DNA from: Bacillota bacterium
GTDB lineage: Bacteria; Bacillota; Clostridia; Christensenellales; UMGS416
Direction of reading: 5' to 3'
Length of the DNA stretch: 40,743 bases
Assembly (NCBI GenBank): GCA_023410875.1
Contig: JAEYPH010000110.1
Location: forward strand, 1-40,743
Numbering within the stretch: the stretch's first letter is position 1; every line of letters starts with the position of its first letter. Below are positions 14,930-21,948 of the stretch, one piece after another. The translations under genes and the position numbers were made by a program. The notes under the pieces are model-generated. The model worked only from the letters and a program-made list of their open reading frames with translations, had not been told where the DNA came from and ran no database searches.

Positions 14930-16246
14930 ATGTTCAATAGGCTGAAATGGAAGATGGCTTTGCTCAATGTGCTGGTGGCCGGGCTCATCCTGCTGACGAT
15001 GGCCGCGGCGGTGTTTTGGTTCTTGCGCGCCAACATCATCAGCCAATCCAAACAGGGTATCGCGATCATGTCTCAGCAGATCGCCCGGTTAAGCCTGCAG
15101 GGGCCGCGCTCCGCGGGCGAACTGCAACTGGCGGCGGAATACGGCCCTTTTATCGTGTTGGGAGACGCAGGCAACGGGCAGGTGATGACCATAGACTACG
15201 GCAGCGGGCTCACCGGCGCGCAGCGTGCGCAGCTTATACAGCAGGCACAAGAGCTGGCGGCCATGCAGACCCAAATCCAGACACAGACCTTTGTGACTCC
15301 CAATGGAGAAAAAATACAAATGATGGCCAAGCTGCCCGGTTACAACCAGTTGCGGGCAGCCGGCCGCAGCTTCCGCAGCAGCGTGATATTCTCACCTCTG
15401 GATGGGGGGACCTACTACATCTTTCAGGACCTGCGCCGGGAGCAGGCTCAGCTGTGGCGCATGGGGCTGACGCTGGCGGCCTGCGTGCTGGGCGCACTGG
15501 GGCTCACGCTGCTGGGCGGACTGTTCCTGGCCGGGCGGGCGCTGCGGCCGGTGCGCACCGCCTGGCAGAAGCAGCGGGAGTTTGTGGCAGACGCGTCCCA
15601 CGAGCTGCGCTCGCCGCTGGCGGCGCTGCGCTGCAGCCTGGACGTGGTGCTGGACGAACCCGCCGGCCTGCCCGAGGACAAGCAGCTCTATCTTCGGGGC
15701 GTGGCCGAGGAGGCCGACCGCATGACGGTGCTCGTGGATGAGCTGCTGCTGCTGGCCCGGGCGGACAGCGGAACCACTCCCTTGCAACGGGAGCGCACAC
15801 AGCCCGACGAGCAGGCGCGCGTCGCCGTGCACCTGATGCAGCCTCTGGCCGCCAAGAAAACGATCACGCTGCGGCTGCAGGGCGAGGCCTGCCCGGCAAT
15901 CATCGGCGACGCCGAGCGGTTGCGCCAGGTGTTCGTGCAGCTGCTGGACAACGCGATTAAATACACGCCCCCCTGCGGCAACATCACCGTGACCACCGGG
16001 GCCCAGCGGGACCGCGCCGTTATAGAGGTGCGCGACGACGGCATCGGTATTTCCCCCGAGCATCAGCAGAAGATCTTCGAGCGCTTCTACCGGGTGGACC
16101 GCGCCCGCACGCCCGGCGCCGGCGGCCACGGCCTGGGCCTGCCCATCGCCCGATGGATCGTGCAGCAGCACGGCGGCACGCTGAGCGTGCGCAGCGCGCC
16201 CGGCCAGGGCAGCGCGTTCACGGTTTCGCTGCCGGCGGCGCGCTAG
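14930..16246 (+). CDS. Membrane sensor histidine kinase
   Basis: A 438-residue class I kinase. Membrane segments at about 10-32 and 178-202 enclose an extracytoplasmic sensor region of about 145 residues; a HisKA domain follows with FVADASHELRSPLAAL, phosphoacceptor His224. The HATPase domain has the N box QLLDNAIKYTPP, G1 DDGIGIS, F box FERFYRVD and G2 GGHGLGLPIA. GGAAAAGGAG precedes the ATG, which lies one base after the response regulator stop. The sensor region has no recognised fold; it contains a Gln-rich helix (about 98-120). It may sense cell-surface state or a transported ligand. It converges with the minus-strand exporter genes across only 11 bases. Confidence 0.93.
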   Translation: MFNRLKWKMALLNVLVAGLILLTMAAAVFWFLRANIISQSKQGIAIMSQQIARLSLQGPRSAGELQLAAEYGPFIVLGDAGNGQVMTIDYGSGLTGAQRAQLIQQAQELAAMQTQIQTQTFVTPNGEKIQMMAKLPGYNQLRAAGRSFRSSVIFSPLDGGTYYIFQDLRREQAQLWRMGLTLAACVLGALGLTLLGGLFLAGRALRPVRTAWQKQREFVADASHELRSPLAALRCSLDVVLDEPAGLPEDKQLYLRGVAEEADRMTVLVDELLLLARADSGTTPLQRERTQPDEQARVAVHLMQPLAAKKTITLRLQGEACPAIIGDAERLRQVFVQLLDNAIKYTPPCGNITVTTGAQRDRAVIEVRDDGIGISPEHQQKIFERFYRVDRARTPGAGGHGLGLPIARWIVQQHGGTLSVRSAPGQGSAFTVSLPAAR

Positions 16247-16257
16247 CGCACTTTCTC

Positions 16258-16947
16258 CTACCGGGCAGACAGCTTCCTGTACAGCACCCACAGCCACAGC
16301 AGGCTGACACCCACCCCCGGGAAGAAAAGATACAGCGGTCCGGCAAGCATCGCGCCCATCCAATAGGCGGGGAACACGCCCGCCGCCATCGCCCAAGGCG
16401 AAGCGGTCAGAAACGGAATGACGGCCGGCAGCAGGATGACCCCCAGCATCTTGGATACGGCGAGGCCTTCCACCTTGTTGCCAGCAAAGGCCAGCAACAG
16501 CAGAGCCGAGGATGATGCGCACAGCCCCCCGACCAAGGCGATTGCCAGCACCCGCACCAGCGCCGGGTGGCTCAGCGAAAAGGCCGCCATCAGCAGCGGC
16601 GCCACGGCGACGCTCCACAAAACGGGCAGCGAAAGCCGCGACACCAGATAGCGCACACCGCCCACCGGCGTCACGGCATAATACGCTCCAACCCCCTCGT
16701 CGCGCTCATCCAGCATCAAAAAACCGCTGAGCATACCCGCCATCATCGGCGTGAGCATCAGCGTCAGCATGTCCGCCAGCGGGTACCAGGGCGAAAGATC
16801 CAACGCGAAGGCCGAACGCAGCAGCGGTGACAGCGCCGGCAGCCCCAGCCCCAGCGCGGCGCCCGCCAGCCATGGGGCGATCAGCAAAAGCAACAGCATC
16901 GCGTCCCTGCGAATCAGACGAAAGCCGCCCGTCATCAATTTCAGCAT
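16258..16947 (-). CDS. ABC-2-type membrane permease subunit (second)
   Basis: A 229-residue protein with about six hydrophobic segments and few charged loops. It begins three bases after the stop of the preceding permease gene, with GGAGGGAGGGG upstream, so both belong to one operon with the ATPase and TetR genes. The sequence MLDERDEGVGAYYAVTPVGG in the first loop is the kind of cytoplasmic coupling segment seen in fluoroquinolone-type and other ABC-2 exporters (Walker-less permease halves). No substrate can be inferred. It probably forms a heterodimer with the 232-residue permease, energised by the ATPase at 17.6-18.5 kb. Confidence 0.8.
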   Translation of the reverse strand: MLKLMTGGFRLIRRDAMLLLLLIAPWLAGAALGLGLPALSPLLRSAFALDLSPWYPLADMLTLMLTPMMAGMLSGFLMLDERDEGVGAYYAVTPVGGVRYLVSRLSLPVLWSVAVAPLLMAAFSLSHPALVRVLAIALVGGLCASSSALLLLAFAGNKVEGLAVSKMLGVILLPAVIPFLTASPWAMAAGVFPAYWMGAMLAGPLYLFFPGVGVSLLWLWVLYRKLSAR

Positions 16948-16950
16948 TCT

Positions 16951-17649
16951 TTATGCCACCCCTCCCTCCAGGCGTCCCAGCGCCGCCTTGAGCCTTCGGT
17001 CCGCCGCCAGGAAAGACCCGGCTAGCCACCCCGCTAGCCCAATGACCGCCCAGGCTGACGCCGGGCCGCCGGCGGATTGCTGCACCAGCCGGAGCACGAC
17101 GCTGCCGGGGAAAATCTCCAGCGGCGGGAAGGAAATGCCAAACAGCAGCAGCAATGGCGGAACCAGCAACAGCCCTTCCCACAGCCCGTCGATGCTCAGG
17201 AATGCGTTCATGCTCCTCAAGTTCACCGAGATGGACACGCCGATCAGCGTGAAGCACGCGCTGCCGAGGAACAGCGCCGGCAAAAGCCGACCGAACCGGA
17301 TGCCCGGCACGCCGCTGCCCAGGGCGATCAGGCAGCCTGCCAGCGTGGACAGCAACCCCAGAGAGGCAACCTTGGACGTAAGATATTCCCAGGGACGCAG
17401 GGGCGAAAGGAAAAGCGCGTCCAGCAGCCCCTCACCTCTCTCCAGTTGCAGAATGCCGCCAATGAAGAAGAACCCCAACAGCGCCGGGTCCGAGAGCAGC
17501 ACCGCCACCAGCGCCGTCTGCCGCCAGGCCTCGGGCAGCAGGCGGACAAGAGCGATGAAGCCCACAACCAGGAATGCATAGATGAAATAGAATCCATAGC
17601 GCCACTGGTAGCGCACATCCGCCCGAAAGGCGTTCACAAGCCTGTTCAC
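16951..17649 (-). CDS. ABC-2-type membrane permease subunit (first)
   Basis: A 232-residue protein with about six membrane segments, starting at the GTG at 17649, which forms a GTGA overlap with the ATPase stop. The longer open frame upstream lies antiphase inside the ATPase gene and is discarded. LQLERGEGLLDALFLSPLRP near residue 70 is the typical ABC-2 coupling-helix motif (E-x-G-x-x-x-x-L-x-x-x-P) found in CcmB- and NodJ-like permeases. It probably pairs with the following permease to form the membrane channel of a heterodimeric exporter regulated by the TetR protein. Confidence 0.82.
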   Translation of the reverse strand: MNRLVNAFRADVRYQWRYGFYFIYAFLVVGFIALVRLLPEAWRQTALVAVLLSDPALLGFFFIGGILQLERGEGLLDALFLSPLRPWEYLTSKVASLGLLSTLAGCLIALGSGVPGIRFGRLLPALFLGSACFTLIGVSISVNLRSMNAFLSIDGLWEGLLLVPPLLLLFGISFPPLEIFPGSVVLRLVQQSAGGPASAWAVIGLAGWLAGSFLAADRRLKAALGRLEGGVA

Positions 17650-18497
17650 TCCAAGCGCCTCCCCGTAACTTCGATGAACAAATCGTCCAGCGATGGCTCC
17701 AGCGTGTGCAGCGTCTCCAGCTTGCCGTCGGCCAGCAGCTTCATGAAGCGCTGGTCGTCGTTCAGCGTCTTCAGCGGCGTTTCTGCCTCTCTGAGCGTCT
17801 CCTCCCGCCAACCATAGCGCACCGCCCGGTCGCCGGCCCGCAGCCGCAGGTTCACCGGCGTGTCCATCAGGCGTATCTCCCCATCCACGATGAAGGCTAC
17901 ACGGTCGCACAGCTCCTGCGCTAGGTGCATGTCGTGGGTCGTCAGCAGTATCGTGCGGCCCAATTCCTTCTGCTCGATCATTATGTCCTTCATGATCCGC
18001 GCGCGGGCAGGGTCCAGCCCGGCGGTCGGCTCATCCAGGAACAGCACGTCCGGCCGGTGCATCAGCGCCCGGATGAAGTTGAGCCTCATCTTCATGCCCT
18101 TGGAATAGCCGGAAACCCGCGTATCCATGTCGTCTCCCAGTTCCAGGCGCTCCATAAGCTTCCCGGCATCCTCACAGGGGCCGCGGTAGAGCGAGGAAAA
18201 GAACCGAAGGTTCTCCCTGGCCGTGAATTTGCCATAGAGGTTGGGCACCTCCATGGCCACGCCGATGCGCTGATAATAATCCCGATTCTGCTCGCGCACC
18301 TCTCGGCCCAGCACCTTCACGCTGCCGGCGTAGCCCTTCAATATGCCGGTCAGTATCTTCTGCGCCGTGGATTTGCCTGCGCCGGAAGGCCCCAGAAAGC
18401 CGAAGATCTCGCCAGGTGCAGCCGTAAAATCCATACCGCGCAGCACTTCCTGTTTGCCTCCCGAATAGGTGAAATGCAGTGCTTCCACTTGAATCAT
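17646..18497 (-). CDS. ABC transporter ATP-binding protein
   Basis: A 283-residue ATPase of the CcmA/COG1131 export type. Walker A is GPSGAGKST at 36-44, the signature is the non-canonical SGYSKGM at 129-135, Walker B is VLFLDEP at 151-157, and the H loop is in TTHDMHLAQELCD. The C-terminal 70 residues end in LEPSLDDLFIEVTGRRLE, a common C-terminal extension of multidrug and antibiotic ABC-2 ATPases. Its ATG overlaps the TetR stop by four bases and its stop overlaps the first permease, so the four genes are co-translated. The likely role is efflux of a drug, peptide or lipid. Confidence 0.93.
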   Translation of the reverse strand: MIQVEALHFTYSGGKQEVLRGMDFTAAPGEIFGFLGPSGAGKSTAQKILTGILKGYAGSVKVLGREVREQNRDYYQRIGVAMEVPNLYGKFTARENLRFFSSLYRGPCEDAGKLMERLELGDDMDTRVSGYSKGMKMRLNFIRALMHRPDVLFLDEPTAGLDPARARIMKDIMIEQKELGRTILLTTHDMHLAQELCDRVAFIVDGEIRLMDTPVNLRLRAGDRAVRYGWREETLREAETPLKTLNDDQRFMKLLADGKLETLHTLEPSLDDLFIEVTGRRLE

Positions 18498-19093
18498 GTC
18501 CTGCCTCCCTGGAACATCTGTGCGGCCATGGCCTGCACCATAAATTCAAACGCCTCGTCGGCCCACTGCTCCCCCACTTCCTTGCGGTGCAGGGTGCCCA
18601 GAAAGAGCATCCTGAGCGCGGCGGAAACCATCTCCGGCTGCAGGGCCACCTCATCTCCCAGCAGAGCCTGCAGACGGCGGACCGAATCGTTGTCCATCTC
18701 GATATGCCGCTCAATCCTCTGCGGCGGAATGCGCCTCAGCAGCAGCTCGTAATCCTCCCCGGCAAAGGAGAACAGCCAGGGTTTGGCGACAAAACCCCGG
18801 TACATGCGCGTAACGGCTGACACGAAGCCTTCCCGCCGGGTGGGCGCTGCGGCCACCTGTTCCAAGATGGCCTGATGAATGCGGGCCTGCTCCCTCTCCA
18901 GCGCGTCCAGGAACAGCATCTCCTTGCTTTCAAAAAACAGGTAGAACGCGCCTTTGGAGATACCCGCCGCCCTGGCAAGCTCCTCAACGCTGGTCTTGCG
19001 GATGCCCGTGGTGGCCAGGAACTGTTCCGCCGCGTCCAGCAGCCTGGCGTGCACGAGCTCCTTCTCCTGGGCGGAAAACGCTTTGGGTGACAT
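18494..19093 (-). CDS. TetR-family transcriptional regulator
   Basis: A 199-residue repressor-type protein. The N-terminal HTH (about 20-65) reads FLATTGIRKTSVEELARAAG then ISKGAFYLFFESKEMLF, the standard TetR signature. The C-terminal ligand domain is helical with no clear subfamily match. The ATG at 19093 is chosen because AGAAGGG lies before it; an ATG eight codons upstream has no binding site. It is the first gene of the exporter operon and overlaps the ATPase by four bases, so it most likely represses its own operon and is released by the exported compound or a precursor. A consensus promoter and a candidate operator lie directly upstream. Confidence 0.92.
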   Translation of the reverse strand: MSPKAFSAQEKELVHARLLDAAEQFLATTGIRKTSVEELARAAGISKGAFYLFFESKEMLFLDALEREQARIHQAILEQVAAAPTRREGFVSAVTRMYRGFVAKPWLFSFAGEDYELLLRRIPPQRIERHIEMDNDSVRRLQALLGDEVALQPEMVSAALRMLFLGTLHRKEVGEQWADEAFEFMVQAMAAQMFQGGRT

Positions 19094-19110
19094 CGGAGGA
19101 ATCCCTTCTG

Positions 19111-19134
19111 TGACCATTATTTATACTTCGGTCA
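19111..19134. promoter_or_regulatory. Candidate TetR operator
   Basis: TGACC (19111-19115) and GGTCA (19130-19134) form an inverted repeat with 14 bases between, spanning the predicted transcription start of the TetR-exporter operon. Position and symmetry fit an autoregulatory operator. The arms are short, so chance cannot be excluded. Confidence 0.35.
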
Positions 19135-19139
19135 TACGT

Positions 19140-19168
19140 ATCATAGTCCTTCTTCTTAGAACTGTCAA
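19140..19168 (-). promoter_or_regulatory. Promoter of the TetR-ABC exporter operon
   Basis: On the minus strand, TTGACA (19168-19163), a 17-base spacer and TATGAT (19145-19140) form a near-consensus vegetative sigma promoter. It lies about 50 bases upstream of the chosen TetR start. Confidence 0.8.
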
Positions 19169-19204
19169 TACAGCCCAACTCGTATCTGGTGCGCGTTTGC
19201 AGAC

Positions 19205-19236
19205 AAACAAAAAAGGCGGGGAGTTCCCGCCTTTTT
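19205..19236. terminator. Rho-independent terminator of the decarboxylase operon
   Basis: GGCGGG and CCCGCC pair across a five-base loop, flanked by A and T runs on both sides. On the minus strand the stem is followed by TTTTTTGTTTGT, about 25 bases past the stop of the beta-subunit gene. The A/T flanks also make it usable on the plus strand. Confidence 0.9.
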
Positions 19237-19259
19237 GAAGGACACACTGTGTCTTGTTT

Positions 19260-20414
19260 TTATCCGCCGAACATCGCCAGCAGGAAGCCCGCCGCCACGG
19301 CCGAGCCGATGACGCCGGCCACATTGGGCCCCATGGCGTGCATCAGCAGATAGTTGCTGGGGTTGGCCCGCTGGCCTTCGATCTGGGACACCCTGGCTGC
19401 CATGGGCACGGCGGACACGCCCGCCGAACCGATGAGCGGGTTCACCTTGCCGCCGGTCACCAGATACATGAGCTTGCCCAGCAGCAGCCCGCCCACGGTG
19501 CTAAAGCAGAAGGCGAAGAGGCCCAGGCCGACGATCATCAGCGTCTCGGGCTGCAAGAACGTGTCGGCATTGGCTGTGGCGCCCACGGTGACGCCCAGGA
19601 AGATCGTCACGATGTTGATGAGCTCGTTCTGTGCGGTCTTGGAGATACGCTCCACGACGCCCGCCTCTCGGAACAGGTTGCCCAGCATCAGCATGCCGAT
19701 GAGCGGCGCCACCGAGGGCAGCAGCAGAATCGTAATGATCGTTACGATGATCGGGAAGAGGATCTTTTCCAGCTTGGACACTTCGCGCAGCTGCCTCATC
19801 TGGGTTTGCCGCTCCCGCTTGGTCGTGAGCGCACGCATGATGGGCGGCTGGATCAGCGGTATGAGGGCCATATAGGAATACGCGGCGATGGCGATGGCCG
19901 GCAGCAGCTTGGGGGCCAGCTTGGTCGTCAGGAAGATGGCTGTGGGGCCGTCTGCCCCGCCGATGATGCCGATGGATGCCGCCTCCTGCGGCGTGAAGCC
20001 CAACGCCGTGGCCACCGTAAAAGCACAATAGATGCCCAACTGCGCGGCGGCCCCCAGCAGCAGGCTGGAAGGGTTGGCGATCAGCGGGCCAAAGTCCGTC
20101 ATCGCGCCGACGCCCAGGAAGATGAGCGAAGGATAGATGCCCAGCTTGACGCCTTGATAGAGGTAATACAGCAGCCCGCCCACCGCTTCCACATGGCCAT
20201 CCTTGATTACCGGCTCGGCCATGAGGCCGGTGATGGGCAGATTGGCCAGCAGCATGCCAAAGGAGATGGGCAGCAGCAGCAGCGGCTCAAACTTTTTGCC
20301 GATGGCCAGATAGATCAGCACGCAGGCGACGACGATCATGATCAGGTGCGGGATGTCCATGCTCAAAAATCCCGAGCTGTTCCAAAGGGTTTTCAGTGTT
20401 TCGACGAAATTCAT
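19260..20414 (-). CDS. oadB: Na+-translocating decarboxylase beta subunit (OadB/MmdB/GcdB family)
   Basis: A 384-residue integral membrane protein of the usual family length. It forms the Na+ channel that couples decarboxylation of a carboxybiotin intermediate to sodium export. Conserved stretches are clear: GGADGPTAIF at 152-161, whose Asp155 corresponds to the essential intramembrane aspartate region, and NPLIGSAGVSAVPMAARVSQ near the C terminus. Its ATG overlaps the gamma subunit stop by four bases. The alpha (carboxyltransferase) and biotin-carrier subunits are absent from the window, so whether the substrate is oxaloacetate, methylmalonyl-CoA or glutaconyl-CoA cannot be decided; the symbol is for the family. 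Confidence 0.94.
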   Translation of the reverse strand: MNFVETLKTLWNSSGFLSMDIPHLIMIVVACVLIYLAIGKKFEPLLLLPISFGMLLANLPITGLMAEPVIKDGHVEAVGGLLYYLYQGVKLGIYPSLIFLGVGAMTDFGPLIANPSSLLLGAAAQLGIYCAFTVATALGFTPQEAASIGIIGGADGPTAIFLTTKLAPKLLPAIAIAAYSYMALIPLIQPPIMRALTTKRERQTQMRQLREVSKLEKILFPIIVTIITILLLPSVAPLIGMLMLGNLFREAGVVERISKTAQNELINIVTIFLGVTVGATANADTFLQPETLMIVGLGLFAFCFSTVGGLLLGKLMYLVTGGKVNPLIGSAGVSAVPMAARVSQIEGQRANPSNYLLMHAMGPNVAGVIGSAVAAGFLLAMFGG

Positions 20415-20752
20415 CCCTGAGCGCCTCCTGCTTCCTGGTCCAATGCCTTGATGGATTTGAAATAGAGTTCCTCCGGCTCACAGCACATCTCCTCACAGAC
20501 GATGGCCATGATGAGCGCCGCCGTTTTGTCATCCACACCGATGAGCCTGATCGGTTCGTCCGCAACCAGAACCGGCACATCGGAGGCGACGCAGGCGGGC
20601 GCCTCCCGGGGAGCTTCCTCGGCGGCCTTCTTGGCCGTGGAGCGGCCGAGAAGCATCGACTGCAGCCCGACAAGCAGGCTCAGGCCGATGAGCACAATAA
20701 AAACCACCGAGATGCCAAACAGGCCGACATACAAGCTTTCCAATACCGACAT
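20411..20752 (-). CDS. Na+-decarboxylase gamma subunit-like membrane protein (OadG type)
   Basis: A 113-residue protein with one N-terminal membrane segment (about 7-30, VGLFGISVVFIVLIGLSLLV) followed by a soluble tail, the plan of OadG/MmdD subunits that hold the decarboxylase complex together. The ATG at 20752 is favoured over one 20 codons upstream: GTGAGGT lies before it and homologous subunits begin directly with the membrane segment. The tail is rich in Ala, Glu and Pro near 40-55 and then has a VDDKTAALIMAIVCEEM helix with three Cys nearby, a second small domain often seen in clostridial OadG-like proteins. It overlaps oadB by four bases. Confidence 0.85.
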   Translation of the reverse strand: MSVLESLYVGLFGISVVFIVLIGLSLLVGLQSMLLGRSTAKKAAEEAPREAPACVASDVPVLVADEPIRLIGVDDKTAALIMAIVCEEMCCEPEELYFKSIKALDQEAGGAQG

Positions 20753-20818
20753 CGAATGTACCTCACGAACCCTTTCTGATGGAATAGGAGCGCAACAGAT
20801 CTTTTTTACCATACAAAA

Positions 20819-20908
20819 GGGAACCTGCTCAAAGCAGGCTCCCCACCCTTGGAGCCGAATCTTGAAGCGGCTGCGCCGCCCAACCGAACACGAATTGCCT
20901 TTGTGATT
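20819..20908 (-). ncRNA. Leader with terminator/antiterminator switch before oadG-oadB
   Basis: Between the promoter and the gamma subunit gene the minus-strand transcript can form three competing stems. Terminator: arms 20833-20843 and 20819-20829 (11 bp with one G-U, three-base loop) followed by TTTTGT. Antiterminator: GGCTCC (20856-20851) with GGAGCC (20842-20837), which uses the terminator's first arm. Anti-antiterminator: AGCCG at 20872-20868 pairing with CGGCT at 20856-20852. A further GCGGC/GCCGC stem lies at 20867-20879. The design is that of a riboswitch or attenuator; no known class was recognised. Confidence 0.6.
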
Positions 20909-20914
20909 TTTTTC

Positions 20915-20943
20915 ATTATATCAGCAGACAAAAGGATTGACAA
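20915..20943 (-). promoter_or_regulatory. Promoter of the decarboxylase subunit operon
   Basis: On the minus strand, TTGTCA (20943-20938), a 17-base spacer and a perfect TATAAT (20920-20915). The predicted start near 20908 gives a leader of about 155 bases before the gamma subunit ATG. Confidence 0.82.
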
Positions 20944-20984
20944 TATGAGGTTATCTTCCGCGCTTCGCTTCTATCAACATTTAA

Positions 20985-21022
20985 CACGTCGCCGATGATG
21001 TCACAACATCATCGGCGACGTG
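20985..21022 (-). terminator. 17-bp perfect hairpin ending the PadR-exporter operon
   Basis: Arms 20985-21001 and 21006-21022 are perfect reverse complements with a four-base loop. The last codons and the stop of the 21.0 kb membrane protein gene lie inside one arm. On the minus strand the tail is GTTAAATGTTG, with few T residues, so it may act more as a 3' stabiliser than as a classic terminator. Confidence 0.7.
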
Positions 21023-21602
21023 CGATAATCGCGTTGCTAAGCAGGCCGCACCCCACTCCGACAAACAAGCCTGCAAACAATCCGATCACTGCGGTGTACC
21101 ACTGGTGGCCGATCAAGTACCCTGCCAGTGCCCCGAATGTCAGACCAAGCACCAGGAACGCCGCGTAGAAAAGGCCGATGGATTCTCCGTTCTTCGCGTA
21201 CCATTCTGCGTCATGCATATACTCCTGCATGCCAAAACCCTCAAACTCCTTGGCAAACTCCTCAAAGCTGGCCTTGAGCTCCGCCTCGTCGAACTTCTCC
21301 ATCGTGATGCGCAGCGCCTCTTCCTCGCTGTACCCCTCCAGCATCAGGTCTGCCAGGCCGTCCTTCAGATAGGTCCTGATCTCCTCGGCGAAATCAGATC
21401 TGCGGCTGGGCTTCAGGCTGAACTTATGCTTGTATTTGCGCACCTTGCGCTGCAGCTTCTCTCGTTTCTGCTCATACTTGGCTTGAAGGTGTTCCTTATA
21501 GGTCATGTCGTCCTTGTCGGTATAGCCGGCCTTCCTCGCCACGCGCTCCACCAAGCTGTCTATGCTCTGCATGGATTCCCGGCTCAGATCATGGTTGTTC
21601 AT
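21009..21602 (-). CDS. Permease-prefix/DUF1129-like membrane protein
   Basis: A 197-residue protein starting at the ATG at 21602, with AAAGGGG nine bases upstream; it overlaps the PadR stop by 14 bases. The N-terminal half is highly charged and helical, including LQAKYEQKREKLQRKVRKYK, then an EIRTYLKDGLADLMLEGYSE segment like the permease-prefix domains that follow PadR genes in Bacillota, where EEALRITMEKFDEAEL is a typical continuation. Two hydrophobic segments close the protein (about 143-165 and 168-190). It is the last gene of the exporter operon. The close link with PadR suggests a role in sensing or modulating exporter control at the membrane; this is inference from context. Confidence 0.75.
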   Translation of the reverse strand: MNNHDLSRESMQSIDSLVERVARKAGYTDKDDMTYKEHLQAKYEQKREKLQRKVRKYKHKFSLKPSRRSDFAEEIRTYLKDGLADLMLEGYSEEEALRITMEKFDEAELKASFEEFAKEFEGFGMQEYMHDAEWYAKNGESIGLFYAAFLVLGLTFGALAGYLIGHQWYTAVIGLFAGLFVGVGCGLLSNAIIARRR

Positions 21603-21936
21603 CGTCACCCACCCCTTTCAGAAACAAATCCACAATGTCCTTGAGTTGCTCCCATTGCGCTTTTCGCGCCCGCACATAGGCGCGCCCATCCGGCAGGATG
21701 CTGTAATACCTTCTTCTGCCGCCTACGCTCTCATCGCCCCAGTAGGAAGAGATCAGGCCGTTCTGCTCCAGGCGCTTGAACGCTAGATACAGCGTGCCCT
21801 CCTTCATCTCAAAACGGTTCTGCGTCTGCTCCTTGACCCGTTTGGCCAGCTCGTATCCATACAGGTCCCTGCCAAAGAGCATGGAGAGTATGATGATGTC
21901 TATGTAGCCTTTGAGCATTTCCCTTTCGATATCCAA
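21589..21936 (-). CDS. PadR-family transcriptional regulator
   Basis: A 115-residue winged-helix regulator. It shows the PadR signature: MLKGYIDIIILSMLFGRDLYGYEL... with GYELAKRV, then MKEGTLYLAFKRLEQNGLI and the wing YWGDESVGGRRRYYSI. The start is a TTG at 21936 with AGGAGG eight bases upstream. It sits between the ABC-2 permease (12-base gap) and the membrane protein it overlaps, so it is a co-transcribed part of the exporter operon. PadR proteins usually repress drug exporter genes and respond to the exported compound; the AT-rich repeat-containing promoter at 23.7 kb is a likely target. Confidence 0.93.
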   Translation of the reverse strand: MDIEREMLKGYIDIIILSMLFGRDLYGYELAKRVKEQTQNRFEMKEGTLYLAFKRLEQNGLISSYWGDESVGGRRRYYSILPDGRAYVRARKAQWEQLKDIVDLFLKGVGDDEQP

Positions 21937-21948
21937 TCGCCTTTCCTC

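Noticed and set aside
20819..20908. T-box riboswitch in the oadG leader
   Set aside because: Only AAGGGTGG matches; the NACCGCG continuation and a stem I are missing and the gene is not linked to an amino acid.
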